Of a stretch of DNA of 64,000 nt, positions 7,473 to 16,790 are shown in pieces; positions within the stretch are counted from its first letter, which is position 1; each line of letters begins with the position of its first letter. Under the pieces are notes generated by a model. That model searched no databases and had not been told where the DNA came from. It worked only from the letters and a program-made list of their open reading frames with translations. Position numbers and translations under genes: made by a program. Origin of the DNA: Flavobacterium sp. (GTDB lineage: Bacteria; Bacteroidota; Bacteroidia; Flavobacteriales; Flavobacteriaceae); assembly GCF_004295795.1 (NCBI RefSeq), contig NZ_SEBR01000006.1, positions 62,001 to 126,000 on the forward strand. Reading direction: 5' to 3'.

Positions 7473-8996
7473 GTGAAAAAACTGTACACTCTTGTTTTTC
7501 TTTTTTGTTGCCTTTTCGGATTCGCCCAGTTTCCGACGCTGTCCTTTACCAAGACTATCGGCGGAAGTTTTGACGACTACCTTTACGATTTCGCGCCCGT
7601 TGCTGACGGTTATATCTGTTTCGGCTCTTCGGTCTCGTCTATTTCAGGCCTGAAAACCGAAAATTCGCGCGGAGGCGAAGATTATTGGGTCATAAAGATC
7701 GATTTTTCCGGCAACATCATCTGGCAGCGCACTCTTGGCGGAAGCGGACTGGACTGGCCGTCCAAAATCAGGGTCGCTCCTGACGGAAGCATTTATTGCA
7801 GCGGCAGCTCTAACTCAGGAATTTCCGGAGAGAAAACGCAGGCCAACCGCGGCGGATACGATTATTGGATCGTGAAACTCAGCAGCTCGGGCGCGCTTTT
7901 ATGGGAAAAGACATTCGGAGGCGACATGCACGATTTCCTGCAAGATGTCCGGATCAGACCCGACGGAAAGCTTTTGCTCCTGGGCGCATCCGATTCCGGA
8001 ATTTCGGGTGACAAAACCGTGGCGAACAACGGAACTTCCGGCCTTGGCGACTTTTGGCTGTTGCGGCTCTCGCCCGATGGGATTTTGGAATGGCAGGACA
8101 CCTTTGGCGGTTTTGGACAAGAAAGCCAACCTTTCTTTTGCGAAAGTGCCGACGGCGGCTGGATCATGGCCGGACCGTCGCGTTCGGGCCTCTCGGGTGA
8201 CAGAACCGTTCCGACGCTTTCTGCGGCTTCCGGCGATACGTGGATCATCAAATTTGACGCTTTCGACAACATTGTCTGGCAGCATTCCGTGGCGTTGAAC
8301 AACATTATGAGCCTGGCCGAACTACAGAATGGCGATATCGTCGTGGCCGGACGCCAATTTTCGGGAATTTTCTACCAGCAACAAAAAATCTTCAGGATAT
8401 CTTCCTCGGCTGTCAATATCTGGCAGCTTGAAGGAGCTTTGCTTACCGAAGGCGCTCCGATGGACAGCGATGTCGTCGGTTTGCCCGATGGCGGTTTTAT
8501 CCATTGCAGTTACAACCACATTCAAGGTTTCCGATACATCCGCAGGGATTCGCAGAACCAGATTGTTTGGGAACGTCCTATGACAATCACCGCAAATACG
8601 AACTCGGGATCCAGAATGGGCGGACTCAAAATTGACGCGAACGGTTCGTTGGTTTGTGCTTCGGCGGCGTTCGAAGGAATTTCTGCCGACAAATCAGAGT
8701 TCGGGTACGGACAATTCGACTATTGGATCGCGCGTTTCGAACCGGAAGCGTTGGACACTAAAAACGTCGAAACCAAGAAAATAGTCGTGAGTCCGATTCC
8801 CGCAAAAGAAACCCTGAACATTTCGAACGCCAACGGAAAAGCCGAGATTTTCAACGCTTTGGGACAGAAATTATCCGAACACCAAGTATCGGAAACCCAA
8901 AACAGCGTCGCATTTCCTTTCGTATCAGGCCATTACATCCTGAAATTTACCGATGCGATTTCGGGCGCGACCCAATCGGTCAAAATCATAAAATAG
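7473..8996 (+). CDS. Secreted repeat protein with type IX sorting domain
   Basis: A 507-residue protein read from a GTG at 7473, the only start giving a correct signal peptide (KKLYTLVFLFCCLFGFAQ). The middle has four or five repeats of roughly 55-60 residues with the pattern GG..D...D......DG....G.SNSGISG.KT...GG.DYWI.K....G...W..T.GG, as in beta-propeller-like secreted proteins of this phylum. The last 75 residues (VVSPIPAKETLNISN ending SVKIIK) form a type A C-terminal domain recognised by the type IX secretion system. It is likely released or anchored at the cell surface. Function beyond that is unknown. Confidence 0.86.
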   Translation: MKKLYTLVFLFCCLFGFAQFPTLSFTKTIGGSFDDYLYDFAPVADGYICFGSSVSSISGLKTENSRGGEDYWVIKIDFSGNIIWQRTLGGSGLDWPSKIRVAPDGSIYCSGSSNSGISGEKTQANRGGYDYWIVKLSSSGALLWEKTFGGDMHDFLQDVRIRPDGKLLLLGASDSGISGDKTVANNGTSGLGDFWLLRLSPDGILEWQDTFGGFGQESQPFFCESADGGWIMAGPSRSGLSGDRTVPTLSAASGDTWIIKFDAFDNIVWQHSVALNNIMSLAELQNGDIVVAGRQFSGIFYQQQKIFRISSSAVNIWQLEGALLTEGAPMDSDVVGLPDGGFIHCSYNHIQGFRYIRRDSQNQIVWERPMTITANTNSGSRMGGLKIDANGSLVCASAAFEGISADKSEFGYGQFDYWIARFEPEALDTKNVETKKIVVSPIPAKETLNISNANGKAEIFNALGQKLSEHQVSETQNSVAFPFVSGHYILKFTDAISGATQSVKIIK

Positions 8997-9044
8997 CATA
9001 CTTTTACGCCACAAAACACGTTAGTTTACGACAAACCTCACCAA

Positions 9045-10553
9045 ATGCGCAATTTTATCATTTTAGGCTGTGTCCTGTTTTTGACCTTCCTGTCTTCTTG
9101 CCGAAGCGATTTTGAATTCCAGAAAAGCGTCGGCGGACTCCGGTTTTCACGCGACACAGTCTACCTCGACACGGTTTTTACAAACATCGGGTCGAGCACT
9201 TATACGCTTAAAGTCTACAACCGAAGCGACAAGGATATCAAGATCCCGACGGTTCAGTTGGGAAAAGGACTTTCGTCGAAATACAGGATTACCGTCGACG
9301 GAATGACAGGTGAAAACAATCGCATTTTCCACAATGTCGAGATGTTGGCCAAAGACAGCATGTACATTTTTATCGAGACGACCGCCGACGTGGCTGAAGC
9401 CGATCCTACAACGTTTCTTTACACCGACCAAATCCAGTTCGGAGAACTCGGAAATTTCCAGAACGTCGAGCTCGTGACTTTGATACAGGATGCCGTTTTC
9501 CTTTATCCGCAAAGGTTTCAGGACGGAACGACCGAGTCGCTCACTTTGGGAGAAGACCAGATTTACGGCTTTTACCTCGACCACGCCGACCACAACGACG
9601 AATACATTTTCACGAGTACGAAACCTTATGTGATTTACGGTTACGCCGGAGTGCAAGCTGGGGAAACGCTCACGATACAACCCGGAGCGCGCATTCATTT
9701 TCACGATGCCTCGGGAATTCTGGTCGAGAACGGCGCTACGATAAACGTCCAGGGCACGCAATCTTCGCCTGGAACGCAAGACGGACAAGTCGTATTTGAA
9801 GGCGACAGACTCGAACCGGGATTCGCCGAAACGCCCGGACAATGGGGAACGATCTGGATGTTGCCGGGAAGCGTCGGGAATTTTGACCACGCGACGATCA
9901 AGAACGCTGTAATCGGACTTTATGTGCAGAACGCGACCTTGAACATCAACAATTGCCAGATTTACGACCACTCGAATTATGGGATTTTGGGTCAGACGGC
10001 CGCGATTACAGGAACGAATCTCGCGGTAAACTCCGCGGGAGAATCGACGCTTTTGTGCTCGCTAGGTGGAAGCTACGATTTCACGCATTGCACATTCAAC
10101 AACAATTTCCAGAGTTCGCGACAGACCGCGGTGACGGTAAACAATTACTTTTTGAACGAGGCCAACGCCCAGGTTCCTTTCGATCTGGTGAAAGCCGATT
10201 TCAAGAACTGCATCATCTACGGCTCGAACCAAGTAGAAATGACAATCCAGAAAGCGACGAATTCGACAGTGTTCAACTACAGTTTTGACGGATGTCTCGT
10301 GCGCTTCAACAATATGACTTTGCAGAACGAGGAAGTTTACAAATTCGACACGAATCCGGCATATTCGAACATGAGATTCAACGAGAACCCGAGGTTTTGG
10401 AACCTTAACTCGAACAATTTGAGAATCACGCCGGAATCAGGAGCCGTCGGACTCGCGACTCCGGTGAACCTGATCGCCAATGACCTTGACGGAAATCCCC
10501 GAACGAACGAATCGGGAGCTTATCGCGCCGCCGAAATTCCGGACGAGAACTGA
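9045..10553 (+). CDS. Right-handed beta-helix lipoprotein
   Basis: A 502-residue protein with a lipoprotein signal (FLTFLSSC, lipidated Cys near residue 19). Residues about 20-150 form a beta-rich domain (VYLDTVFTNIGSSTYTLKVYNRSDKDI). From about 200 onward there are parallel beta-helix coils (LTIQPGARIHFHDASGILVENGATINVQG, FDHATIKNAVIGLYVQNATLNINNCQIYDHSNYGILGQ, YDFTHCTFNNNF). It ends with the DLDGNPRTNESGAYRAAE signature common to surface proteins with such folds. It is probably surface-exposed or outer-membrane anchored. It follows the type IX cargo gene after 48 bases and may be co-transcribed. Ligand is unknown. Confidence 0.86.
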   Translation: MRNFIILGCVLFLTFLSSCRSDFEFQKSVGGLRFSRDTVYLDTVFTNIGSSTYTLKVYNRSDKDIKIPTVQLGKGLSSKYRITVDGMTGENNRIFHNVEMLAKDSMYIFIETTADVAEADPTTFLYTDQIQFGELGNFQNVELVTLIQDAVFLYPQRFQDGTTESLTLGEDQIYGFYLDHADHNDEYIFTSTKPYVIYGYAGVQAGETLTIQPGARIHFHDASGILVENGATINVQGTQSSPGTQDGQVVFEGDRLEPGFAETPGQWGTIWMLPGSVGNFDHATIKNAVIGLYVQNATLNINNCQIYDHSNYGILGQTAAITGTNLAVNSAGESTLLCSLGGSYDFTHCTFNNNFQSSRQTAVTVNNYFLNEANAQVPFDLVKADFKNCIIYGSNQVEMTIQKATNSTVFNYSFDGCLVRFNNMTLQNEEVYKFDTNPAYSNMRFNENPRFWNLNSNNLRITPESGAVGLATPVNLIANDLDGNPRTNESGAYRAAEIPDEN

Positions 10554-10570
10554 TTTTTGGAACACGGTAC

Positions 10571-10605
10571 AAAAGCCGAATTTGGAACCCAGATTCGGCT
10601 TTTTG
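10571..10605 (+). terminator. Intrinsic terminator after the beta-helix gene
   Basis: AAAAGCCGAAT pairs with ATTCGGCTTTT across an 11-base loop and is followed by TTGCTTTT. It starts 18 bases after the stop codon at 10553. Confidence 0.88.
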
Positions 10606-10632
10606 CTTTTCGGGCATTTTGGAAACAGGCTT

Positions 10633-10803
10633 GCGCTAGGGATAGCAGCGGCATCCTTTTGCCAACTTGCGAGGTTTTCCGACATTTGAAGATTTTGGCA
10701 AAAGATACAGCGGATAGCCCGACGGCGGCTCCTCGACTGCGCTCGGAGCCAACACTACATATTGTCACCAAAACAACCTCTTAATCTCGCCGCCGGAGCG
10801 CCC
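10633..10803 (-). repeat. GC-rich dispersed element, copy B (short form, inverted)
   Basis: In reverse orientation it carries the blocks seen in copy A: GCTAGGGATAGCAGCGGCAT, TTTTGCCAA with a partner TTGGCAAAAG, ATACAGCGGATAGCCCGACG, and the terminal GCCGCCGGAGCGCCC at 10789-10803. The two small hairpins of the full form are absent. Confidence 0.8.
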
Positions 10804-10844
10804 AAAGAAAGCACGGTTGCTGAAGCAGTGGCATATTTTCCCGA

Positions 10845-11340
10845 TAAACTTAATGGTTCAAAAAAAGCCAGCAACTCAACTGCCCTAATTTTAAAAACCA
10901 TTAAAACATTAAAAACATTAAGAACATAAAGGGCATTAATGGTTCAAAAAAGCGAGACGCCATAACTTTCCTAAACTATATTAATTGTTCGAAAAAATCA
11001 GCGAACAACCCTAATGTTCTTAATGCCCTTAATGGTTCAAAAAAAAACCAGCAACTCAACTGCCCTAATTTTAAAAACCATTAATAACATTAAGAACATT
11101 AAGAACATTAAGAACATTAAGAACATTAAGGGCATTAATGGTTCAAAAAAGCGAGACGCCATAACTTTCTTAAACTATATTAATTGTTCGAAAAAATCAG
11201 CGAACAACCTTAATGCTCTTAATGCTCTTAATGCCCTTAATGGTTTAAAAAAGCGAAGCGCCAAACTATCATGTTCGAAAAAATAAGCGAATAACCTTAA
11301 TGTTCTTAACTCTCTTAATGGTTCAAAAAAGTAAGGTGCC
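10845..11340. repeat. AT-rich compound repeat region upstream of purL
   Basis: About two and a half copies of a unit of roughly 180-190 bp. The unit contains TTAATGGTTCAAAAAA, CAGCAACTCAACTGCCC, a variable array of the 9-mer AACATTAAG, GCGAGACGCCATAACTTTC and AACTATATTAATTGTTCG. The 9-mer number differs between copies. A 90-codon open frame across it (11014-11286) merely translates the repeats (NIKNIKNIK) and is not accepted as a gene. Related units occur at 19449-19870, 20088-20190 and 36030-36460. Confidence 0.88.
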
Positions 11341-11460
11341 TTAACTTTAATAAATAATCCTAACTGTAAGAAAAATCCGGGTGTGCGTAGCCAAAAACAA
11401 ACCCAAAAATCCCACGGTTAAAAACTTCCAAAACACCATAAAAAAACTTCTTTTTTTAAC

Positions 11461-11468
11461 TAAATTTG
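11461..11468 (+). promoter_or_regulatory. Bacteroidota -7 element TAAATTTG before purL
   Basis: Exact match to TAnnTTTG, 25 bases upstream of the purL ATG. No convincing TTTG -33 box is seen at 17-23 bases upstream, so activity is uncertain. Confidence 0.6.
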
Positions 11469-11493
11469 CACGCGTAAACACAACTCACTTACC

Positions 11494-14400
11494 ATGATCC
11501 ATTTCTTCGGAAACGCGAGCGATACTGTCTTTGCCGTCCAAACGCAAAACGAGCTCCCGAGCGAAACCATCTCAAAATTAAACTGGCTTTTTGCAAACGC
11601 GCATAAAATTGAAAAATCCGTTCTCGCGGATTTTTTTGTTGGACCACGCGCCGCCATGATCACACCCTGGAGCACGAACGCCGTCGAGATTACCCAGAAT
11701 ATGGGCATCGAAGGCATCGTAAGAATCGAGGAATTCCTCAAAGTCGACGCGAGTTTCTCGGGATTCGATCCGATGCTTTCGCAGAAATACCCCGAACTCA
11801 ACCAGGAAATCTTCACGATCGACATCAAACCGGAACCGATTCTCGAAATCGACGACATCGCCGCTTACAACAAGCAGGAAGGTTTGGCCTTGAGCGAGGA
11901 AGAAGTGGAATACCTCGAGGATTTGTCGACCAAACTCGGACGAAAGCTGACCGACTCGGAAGTCTTCGGATTCTCCCAAGTCAACTCGGAACATTGTCGA
12001 CACAAGATATTCAATGGAACGTTCGTGATCGACGGAGAAGAAAAACCGACGTCACTTTTCAAGCTCATCAAGAAAACCTCGGCTGAAAATCCGGGCGATA
12101 TCGTTTCGGCCTACAAGGACAACGTGGCGTTCATCAAAGGTCCGAAAGTCACGCAGTTCGCGCCAAATTCGGCCGACAAACCTGATTTTTACTCCGAAAA
12201 AGATTTCGAATCGGTCATTTCATTGAAAGCCGAAACCCATAATTTTCCAACTACGGTCGAGCCTTTCAACGGAGCCGCGACAGGTTCGGGAGGGGAAATC
12301 CGCGACAGGCTGGCCGGCGGACAAGGTTCGTTGCCATTGGCCGGAACCGCGGTTTACATGACCTCGTATTCGCGTCTCGAAAAAGACAGGAATTGGGAAA
12401 ACGGAATGGCCGAGCGCAACTGGTTGTACCAAACGCCAATGGACATTCTCATAAAAGCCTCGAATGGCGCATCCGATTTCGGGAACAAATTCGGGCAACC
12501 GCTAATTACGGGCTCGCTTTTGACTTTCGAGCACGAGGAACACGACCGCAAGCTCGGTTTCGACAAAGTCATCATGCTGGCTGGCGGAATCGGTTACGGA
12601 AAAGCCGATCAATCGATAAAGCAAAAACCCAAAGAAGGCGATAAAGTCGTCGTTCTTGGAGGCGAAAATTATAGGATCGGGATGGGCGGAGCCGCGGTTT
12701 CGTCTGCAGATACAGGCGCTTTCGGTTCGGGAATCGAACTCAACGCGATCCAACGCTCGAACCCGGAAATGCAAAAACGGGCGGCAAACGCAATCCGCGG
12801 GTTGGTCGAAAGCGACCACAATCCAATCGTCTCCATCCACGATCACGGCGCCGGCGGACACTTGAACTGTCTCTCGGAACTCGTCGAGGAAACCGGCGGA
12901 AAAATCAACCTCGACGCTTTGCCTGTGGGCGATCCGACATTATCTGCCAAGGAAATCATCGGAAACGAATCCCAGGAAAGAATGGGCTTGGTCATTGGCG
13001 AAAAAGATGTGGAATTCCTACAGAAAGTCGCTGACCGCGAACGTTCCCCAATGTACGAAGTCGGAGATATCATCAACAATAACAGATTTACGTTCGAGTC
13101 TGAAAAAACGGGTGCCAAGCCAATGGATTTCGCTATCGCGGACATGTTCGGCGCATCTCCAAAAACCGTTTTGAACGACGTTACCGTAAATCGCGACTAC
13201 AAAACCGCGCCTTATTCGGCATCTGAATTCAAGACATATCTCGAAGCCGTGTTGCAACTCGAGGCCGTTGCCTGTAAAGATTGGCTTACGAACAAAGTCG
13301 ACCGTTGTGTTGGCGGACGCGTGGCCAAACAGCAAACCGCCGGACCGCTCCAACTGCCGTTGAACAACGTCGGTGTGATGGCCTTGGATTTCAACGGGAA
13401 AGAAGGCATCGCGACCTCGATTGGCCACTCGCCTGTCGCCGCGATCATCGATGCCGCGAAAGGAAGCCGAACCGCGATTGCCGAATCACTTTCGAACCTC
13501 GTTTGGGCGCCTATAAAAAACGGACTTTCGGGTGTTTCGTTATCAGCGAACTGGATGTGGCCTTGCAAGAACGAAGGTGAAGATGCGCGTTTGTATGAAG
13601 CCGTCGAAGCCTGTTCCGATTTCGCGATTCAACTCGGAATCAACATTCCGACAGGAAAGGATTCGCTTTCGATGAAACAGAAATATGCCGATGGTGACGT
13701 GATTTCTCCGGGAACGGTGATCATTTCGGCGGCCGGAAACTGTACCGACATCAACAAAGTCGTCGAACCTGTTCTGCAAAGAAACGGTGGCGACATCTAC
13801 TACATCAATCTTTCGAACGATGCGCACAAACTCGGCGGATCGTCTTTTGCCCAGATCCTGAACGTGATCGGAAGCGATGCGCCTGACGTGAAAGACGCGG
13901 CCAAGTTCAAAAAGACGTTCAACATTTTGCAGCAGTTGGTTTCGGAAGGAAAAATCGTCGCCGGACACGACATAGGAAGCGGCGGCCTGATCACCACACT
14001 TTTGGAAATGTGTTTTGCCGACGTGAATCTGGGTGCAACGATCGATTTGTCGGCGTTGAACGAAGGCGATTCGGTGAAATTGTTGTTTTCGGAGAATATC
14101 GGGATCGTTTTCCAGGCCGATGCATCGGTTGAAAAAACCTTCAAATCGAACGGGATCGAATTTTTCAGGATCGGACAAGCCACCGAGAGCCAGGTCATGC
14201 TGATCAAAAACGGATTGTTCATGTTCAACCTGAATGTTCCGGAGTTGAGAGATGTTTGGTACAAGACTTCGTATCTGCTTGACAGCAAGCAATCGGGCGA
14301 GAAAAAAGCCAAGGAGCGTTTCGACAATTATAAGAACCAACCGCTCAAATTCGAGCTTCCGACGCATTTCACGGGCAAAAAACCCGCAATCGATTTGTCG

Positions 14401-15156
14401 AAACCACGTCCGAAAGCAGCGATTATCCGCGAAAAAGGATCGAACTCCGAACGAGAAATGGCCAACGCGATGTATCTGGCAGGTTTTGACGTGAAAGACG
14501 TGCACATGACTGACTTGATTTCGGGTCGCGAGACTTTGGAAGACATCCAATTCATTGGAGCCGTTGGCGGATTTTCGAATTCTGACGTTCTTGGCTCGGC
14601 AAAAGGTTGGGCCGGCGCGTTCCTTTACAACGAAAAAGCGAAATCCGCACTTGAGAATTTCTTCAGGCGCGACGATACTCTGTCGGTCGGGATCTGCAAC
14701 GGCTGTCAATTGTTCGTCGAATTGGGATTGATCAATCCGGGACACGAGATCAAACCGCGCATGTTGCACAACGATTCGGCCAAGCACGAAAGTTCGTTCA
14801 CATCGGTCAAGATCCAAAAGAACAATTCGGTGATGTTGTCGACTTTGGAAGGCAGCACGCTTGGCGTCTGGATTTCGCACGGAGAAGGCAAATTCGAGCT
14901 TCCGATGTCAGAAGAAAACTACGGTGTCGTGGCCAAATACGGATACGAAGGCTATCCGGCGAATCCGAACGGTTCCCATTATGACGTGGCAATGCTTTGC
15001 GATGTCACCGGACGCCATTTGGTGACGATGCCTCATATCGAACGCTCGATTTTCCAGTGGAACTGGGCCAATTATCCGCAAGGACGCAAAGACGAGGTTT
15101 CGCCTTGGGTAGAAGCTTTCGTGAACGCGAGAAATTGGATTGAGGAAAAGAAATAA
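11494..15156 (+). CDS. purL: Phosphoribosylformylglycinamidine synthase (large, fused form)
   Basis: A 1220-residue enzyme for the fourth step of purine synthesis (FGAR + Gln + ATP to FGAM), cytoplasmic. It is the long form with its own glutaminase. The order is an N-terminal PurS-like part, a linker, a first synthetase half with SLKAETHNFPTTVEPFNGAATG and the FGQPLITGS segment, a second half with IPTGKDSLSMKQKY and GHDIGSGGL, and a C-terminal class I glutamine amidotransferase. In the last, GICNGCQLF holds the nucleophilic Cys and PHIERSIFQWNW the catalytic His. Length and architecture match bacterial single-chain PurL. It is transcribed alone, preceded by repeats and a -7 element and followed by a terminator. 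Confidence 0.97.
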   Translation: MIHFFGNASDTVFAVQTQNELPSETISKLNWLFANAHKIEKSVLADFFVGPRAAMITPWSTNAVEITQNMGIEGIVRIEEFLKVDASFSGFDPMLSQKYPELNQEIFTIDIKPEPILEIDDIAAYNKQEGLALSEEEVEYLEDLSTKLGRKLTDSEVFGFSQVNSEHCRHKIFNGTFVIDGEEKPTSLFKLIKKTSAENPGDIVSAYKDNVAFIKGPKVTQFAPNSADKPDFYSEKDFESVISLKAETHNFPTTVEPFNGAATGSGGEIRDRLAGGQGSLPLAGTAVYMTSYSRLEKDRNWENGMAERNWLYQTPMDILIKASNGASDFGNKFGQPLITGSLLTFEHEEHDRKLGFDKVIMLAGGIGYGKADQSIKQKPKEGDKVVVLGGENYRIGMGGAAVSSADTGAFGSGIELNAIQRSNPEMQKRAANAIRGLVESDHNPIVSIHDHGAGGHLNCLSELVEETGGKINLDALPVGDPTLSAKEIIGNESQERMGLVIGEKDVEFLQKVADRERSPMYEVGDIINNNRFTFESEKTGAKPMDFAIADMFGASPKTVLNDVTVNRDYKTAPYSASEFKTYLEAVLQLEAVACKDWLTNKVDRCVGGRVAKQQTAGPLQLPLNNVGVMALDFNGKEGIATSIGHSPVAAIIDAAKGSRTAIAESLSNLVWAPIKNGLSGVSLSANWMWPCKNEGEDARLYEAVEACSDFAIQLGINIPTGKDSLSMKQKYADGDVISPGTVIISAAGNCTDINKVVEPVLQRNGGDIYYINLSNDAHKLGGSSFAQILNVIGSDAPDVKDAAKFKKTFNILQQLVSEGKIVAGHDIGSGGLITTLLEMCFADVNLGATIDLSALNEGDSVKLLFSENIGIVFQADASVEKTFKSNGIEFFRIGQATESQVMLIKNGLFMFNLNVPELRDVWYKTSYLLDSKQSGEKKAKERFDNYKNQPLKFELPTHFTGKKPAIDLSKPRPKAAIIREKGSNSEREMANAMYLAGFDVKDVHMTDLISGRETLEDIQFIGAVGGFSNSDVLGSAKGWAGAFLYNEKAKSALENFFRRDDTLSVGICNGCQLFVELGLINPGHEIKPRMLHNDSAKHESSFTSVKIQKNNSVMLSTLEGSTLGVWISHGEGKFELPMSEENYGVVAKYGYEGYPANPNGSHYDVAMLCDVTGRHLVTMPHIERSIFQWNWANYPQGRKDEVSPWVEAFVNARNWIEEKK

Positions 15157-15171
15157 GTGCCATCAACTAAC

Positions 15172-15206
15172 AAAAAAGGCTTTCGAATTCCGGAAGCCTT
15201 TTTATT
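15172..15206 (+). terminator. Intrinsic terminator after purL
   Basis: A-rich leader, stem GGCTTTC/GGAAGCC with loop GAATTCC, then TTTTTATTTTT. The T tract also contains TATTTTTG (15203-15210), a match to the -7 element for the next gene. Confidence 0.88.
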
Positions 15207-15210
15207 TTTG
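15203..15210 (+). promoter_or_regulatory. Possible -7 element TATTTTTG very close to the regulator's ATG
   Basis: Exact TAnnTTTG match ending 8 bases before the ATG at 15219 and embedded in the T tract of the purL terminator. If used, the mRNA leader would be only a few bases long. Confidence 0.4.
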
Positions 15211-15218
15211 CCGCGGAA

Positions 15219-15977
15219 ATGAAGGAGAACAGACTACAGAAAATCAACGAGATCTGGGCAATTGACCCGAACCGAGGCATTCACGGCACCGAGCGCTCGG
15301 TCACGTTCAACGAATTGGCGAGTTCGATCGTGAGCCTTGGTCCGTTTTACTATTACGTGATCGATTTCTCGGATGGTTCGCTCAAAAACCACAGCGATTC
15401 TTTCGCGCAGATTCTCGGGCTCGATCCGCAAAACTCCAAATTCGGCGACATTCTCGAGGCGATCCATCCGGACGATTTTGAACTTGTCGGGAAACTCGAG
15501 GCGGCTTGCGGCGAATTTTTCTTCCGACACATCGCGCCCGAAAAACTCATGCGCTACAAGTCGAGTTTCAACTTTCGGATGCGGCTCAAATCAGGCGAAT
15601 ACGCGCTTTTCAACCATCAGGCTTTGATGCTTTCCCTTAGCGACGACGGCGGTTACGGCACAGCGATCAACATCCATACGAGGATCGATCACCTGACCGA
15701 GACCAACAACAATCGTTTTTCGGCCATCGGTCTTGACGGCGAACCTTCGTTTCTGAACATTTCGCTTGACGCGGACAAAAACCATCTGCAGTTTTCCAAC
15801 AAAGAGATCGAGGTGATCCGGAATTTGTCCGAAGGCCTTGACAGCAGCGAGATTGCCGACAAACTTTTCATCAGTCCGCACACGGTAAAAACGCACAGGC
15901 GAAACATCCTGCAGAAATCGGGTTGCAAAAACGTCGCCCAACTCATCAAGATGTGCGTGATGCAAGGGTTGATTTAA
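15219..15977 (+). CDS. PAS-like/LuxR-type transcriptional regulator
   Basis: A 252-residue protein. Residues about 25-150 resemble a PAS fold (FYYYVIDFSDGSLKNHSDSFAQILG, AIHPDDFELVGKLEAA, FNFRMRLKSGEYALFNHQALML). Residues about 187-250 form a LuxR/GerE helix-turn-helix (FSNKEIEVIRNLSEGLDSSEIADKLFISPHTVKTHRRNILQK). No receiver domain is present, so it probably senses a ligand or redox cue directly through the PAS part. It is monocistronic as far as can be seen, between the purL terminator and the DUF3667 pair. Regulated genes are unknown. Confidence 0.88.
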   Translation: MKENRLQKINEIWAIDPNRGIHGTERSVTFNELASSIVSLGPFYYYVIDFSDGSLKNHSDSFAQILGLDPQNSKFGDILEAIHPDDFELVGKLEAACGEFFFRHIAPEKLMRYKSSFNFRMRLKSGEYALFNHQALMLSLSDDGGYGTAINIHTRIDHLTETNNNRFSAIGLDGEPSFLNISLDADKNHLQFSNKEIEVIRNLSEGLDSSEIADKLFISPHTVKTHRRNILQKSGCKNVAQLIKMCVMQGLI

Positions 15978-16037
15978 GTAGGAAAAATCCTTTCTTATAA
16001 ACTTCGACTTTGTTATTTTAGCGCCAATTCACCAAAC

Positions 16038-16790
16038 ATGAAACATTCCAATTGCCTCAACTGCGAAAAACCCGTGGAGAATAACTTTTGTTCCCACTGT
16101 GGACAACGCACGCATACGCATCGCATGACCCTGAAACATTTTTTCCTGCACGATCTCGTACACGGCGTGTGGCACCTGGAGCGCGGCATCGTCTTTACGC
16201 TGCTGGAAACTTTGAGACGTCCCGGTCAGGCGGCGCTTGAATATCTCTCAGGCAAACGCATCCGATATTATAATGTTTTCTATCTGATCCTTTTGGTGAT
16301 CGCGGCGAACGCGGCCTTGATCCACTTTTACGACAAATTTTTACCCGTCGATACAGAGGAAATTCCGCCCTTTGCCCAATTTATCCAAAACAACATCAAG
16401 TATATCCTGATTGGTTGGGTTCCGTTTCTTGCTTTCAACGGGTATCTGATCATGGATAGGATGCGCCTGAACATGATAGAACATTTTATCGTATGCGGAA
16501 TCAGTCTCTTGGGAACGCTGCTGTTTTGCATCCCTTGGTTTTTTATCGATTTCCTCATCGACTACGGATATGATTTCCGCGCCATGAAACTCTTACAGGC
16601 CGCAGTGGCGCTTGCCGTATTGTTTTATCCGGTTTGGACTTACGTGAACGCGGCCGGCAAATTTTACAAATGGTGGGAATATCTCTGGCGATTTATGGTG
16701 TTTTACACGATATTGTTTGCCGAATTCATTGCGTTTTTGCTGCTTGTGGTTTTGTGCAGCGGCGGCTTGTCCCAACTCGCACAAAAATGA
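16038..16790 (+). CDS. DUF3667 membrane protein with N-terminal zinc ribbon (first copy)
   Basis: A 250-residue protein. A zinc-ribbon-like CxxC...CxxC (Cys6, Cys9, Cys18, Cys21) is followed by the DUF3667 signature HRMTLKHFFLHDLVHGVWHLERGIVFTLLETLRRPG and GKRIRYYNVFY, then about five membrane helices (near 78-98, 121-139, 149-178, 189-208, 222-245). The family is widespread in Bacteroidota and uncharacterised. The stop overlaps the start of a close paralogue by 4 bases (ATGA), so the two are translationally coupled. Nothing indicates the substrate or partner. Confidence 0.9.
   Translation: MKHSNCLNCEKPVENNFCSHCGQRTHTHRMTLKHFFLHDLVHGVWHLERGIVFTLLETLRRPGQAALEYLSGKRIRYYNVFYLILLVIAANAALIHFYDKFLPVDTEEIPPFAQFIQNNIKYILIGWVPFLAFNGYLIMDRMRLNMIEHFIVCGISLLGTLLFCIPWFFIDFLIDYGYDFRAMKLLQAAVALAVLFYPVWTYVNAAGKFYKWWEYLWRFMVFYTILFAEFIAFLLLVVLCSGGLSQLAQK

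Noticed and set aside
11014..11286. 90-codon open frame in the repeat region before purL
   Set aside because: It only translates tandem 9-mers (NIKNIKNIK and LNALNALNA) and has no family resemblance or start context.
10845..11340. CRISPR array
   Set aside because: The repeats are nested 9-mers and 180-bp units without unique spacers of regular size, and no cas genes are present.
13543..14880. 445-codon antisense frame inside purL
   Set aside because: It is the codon-biased complement of a firmly assigned gene; the translation is Arg/Phe/His-rich without motifs.
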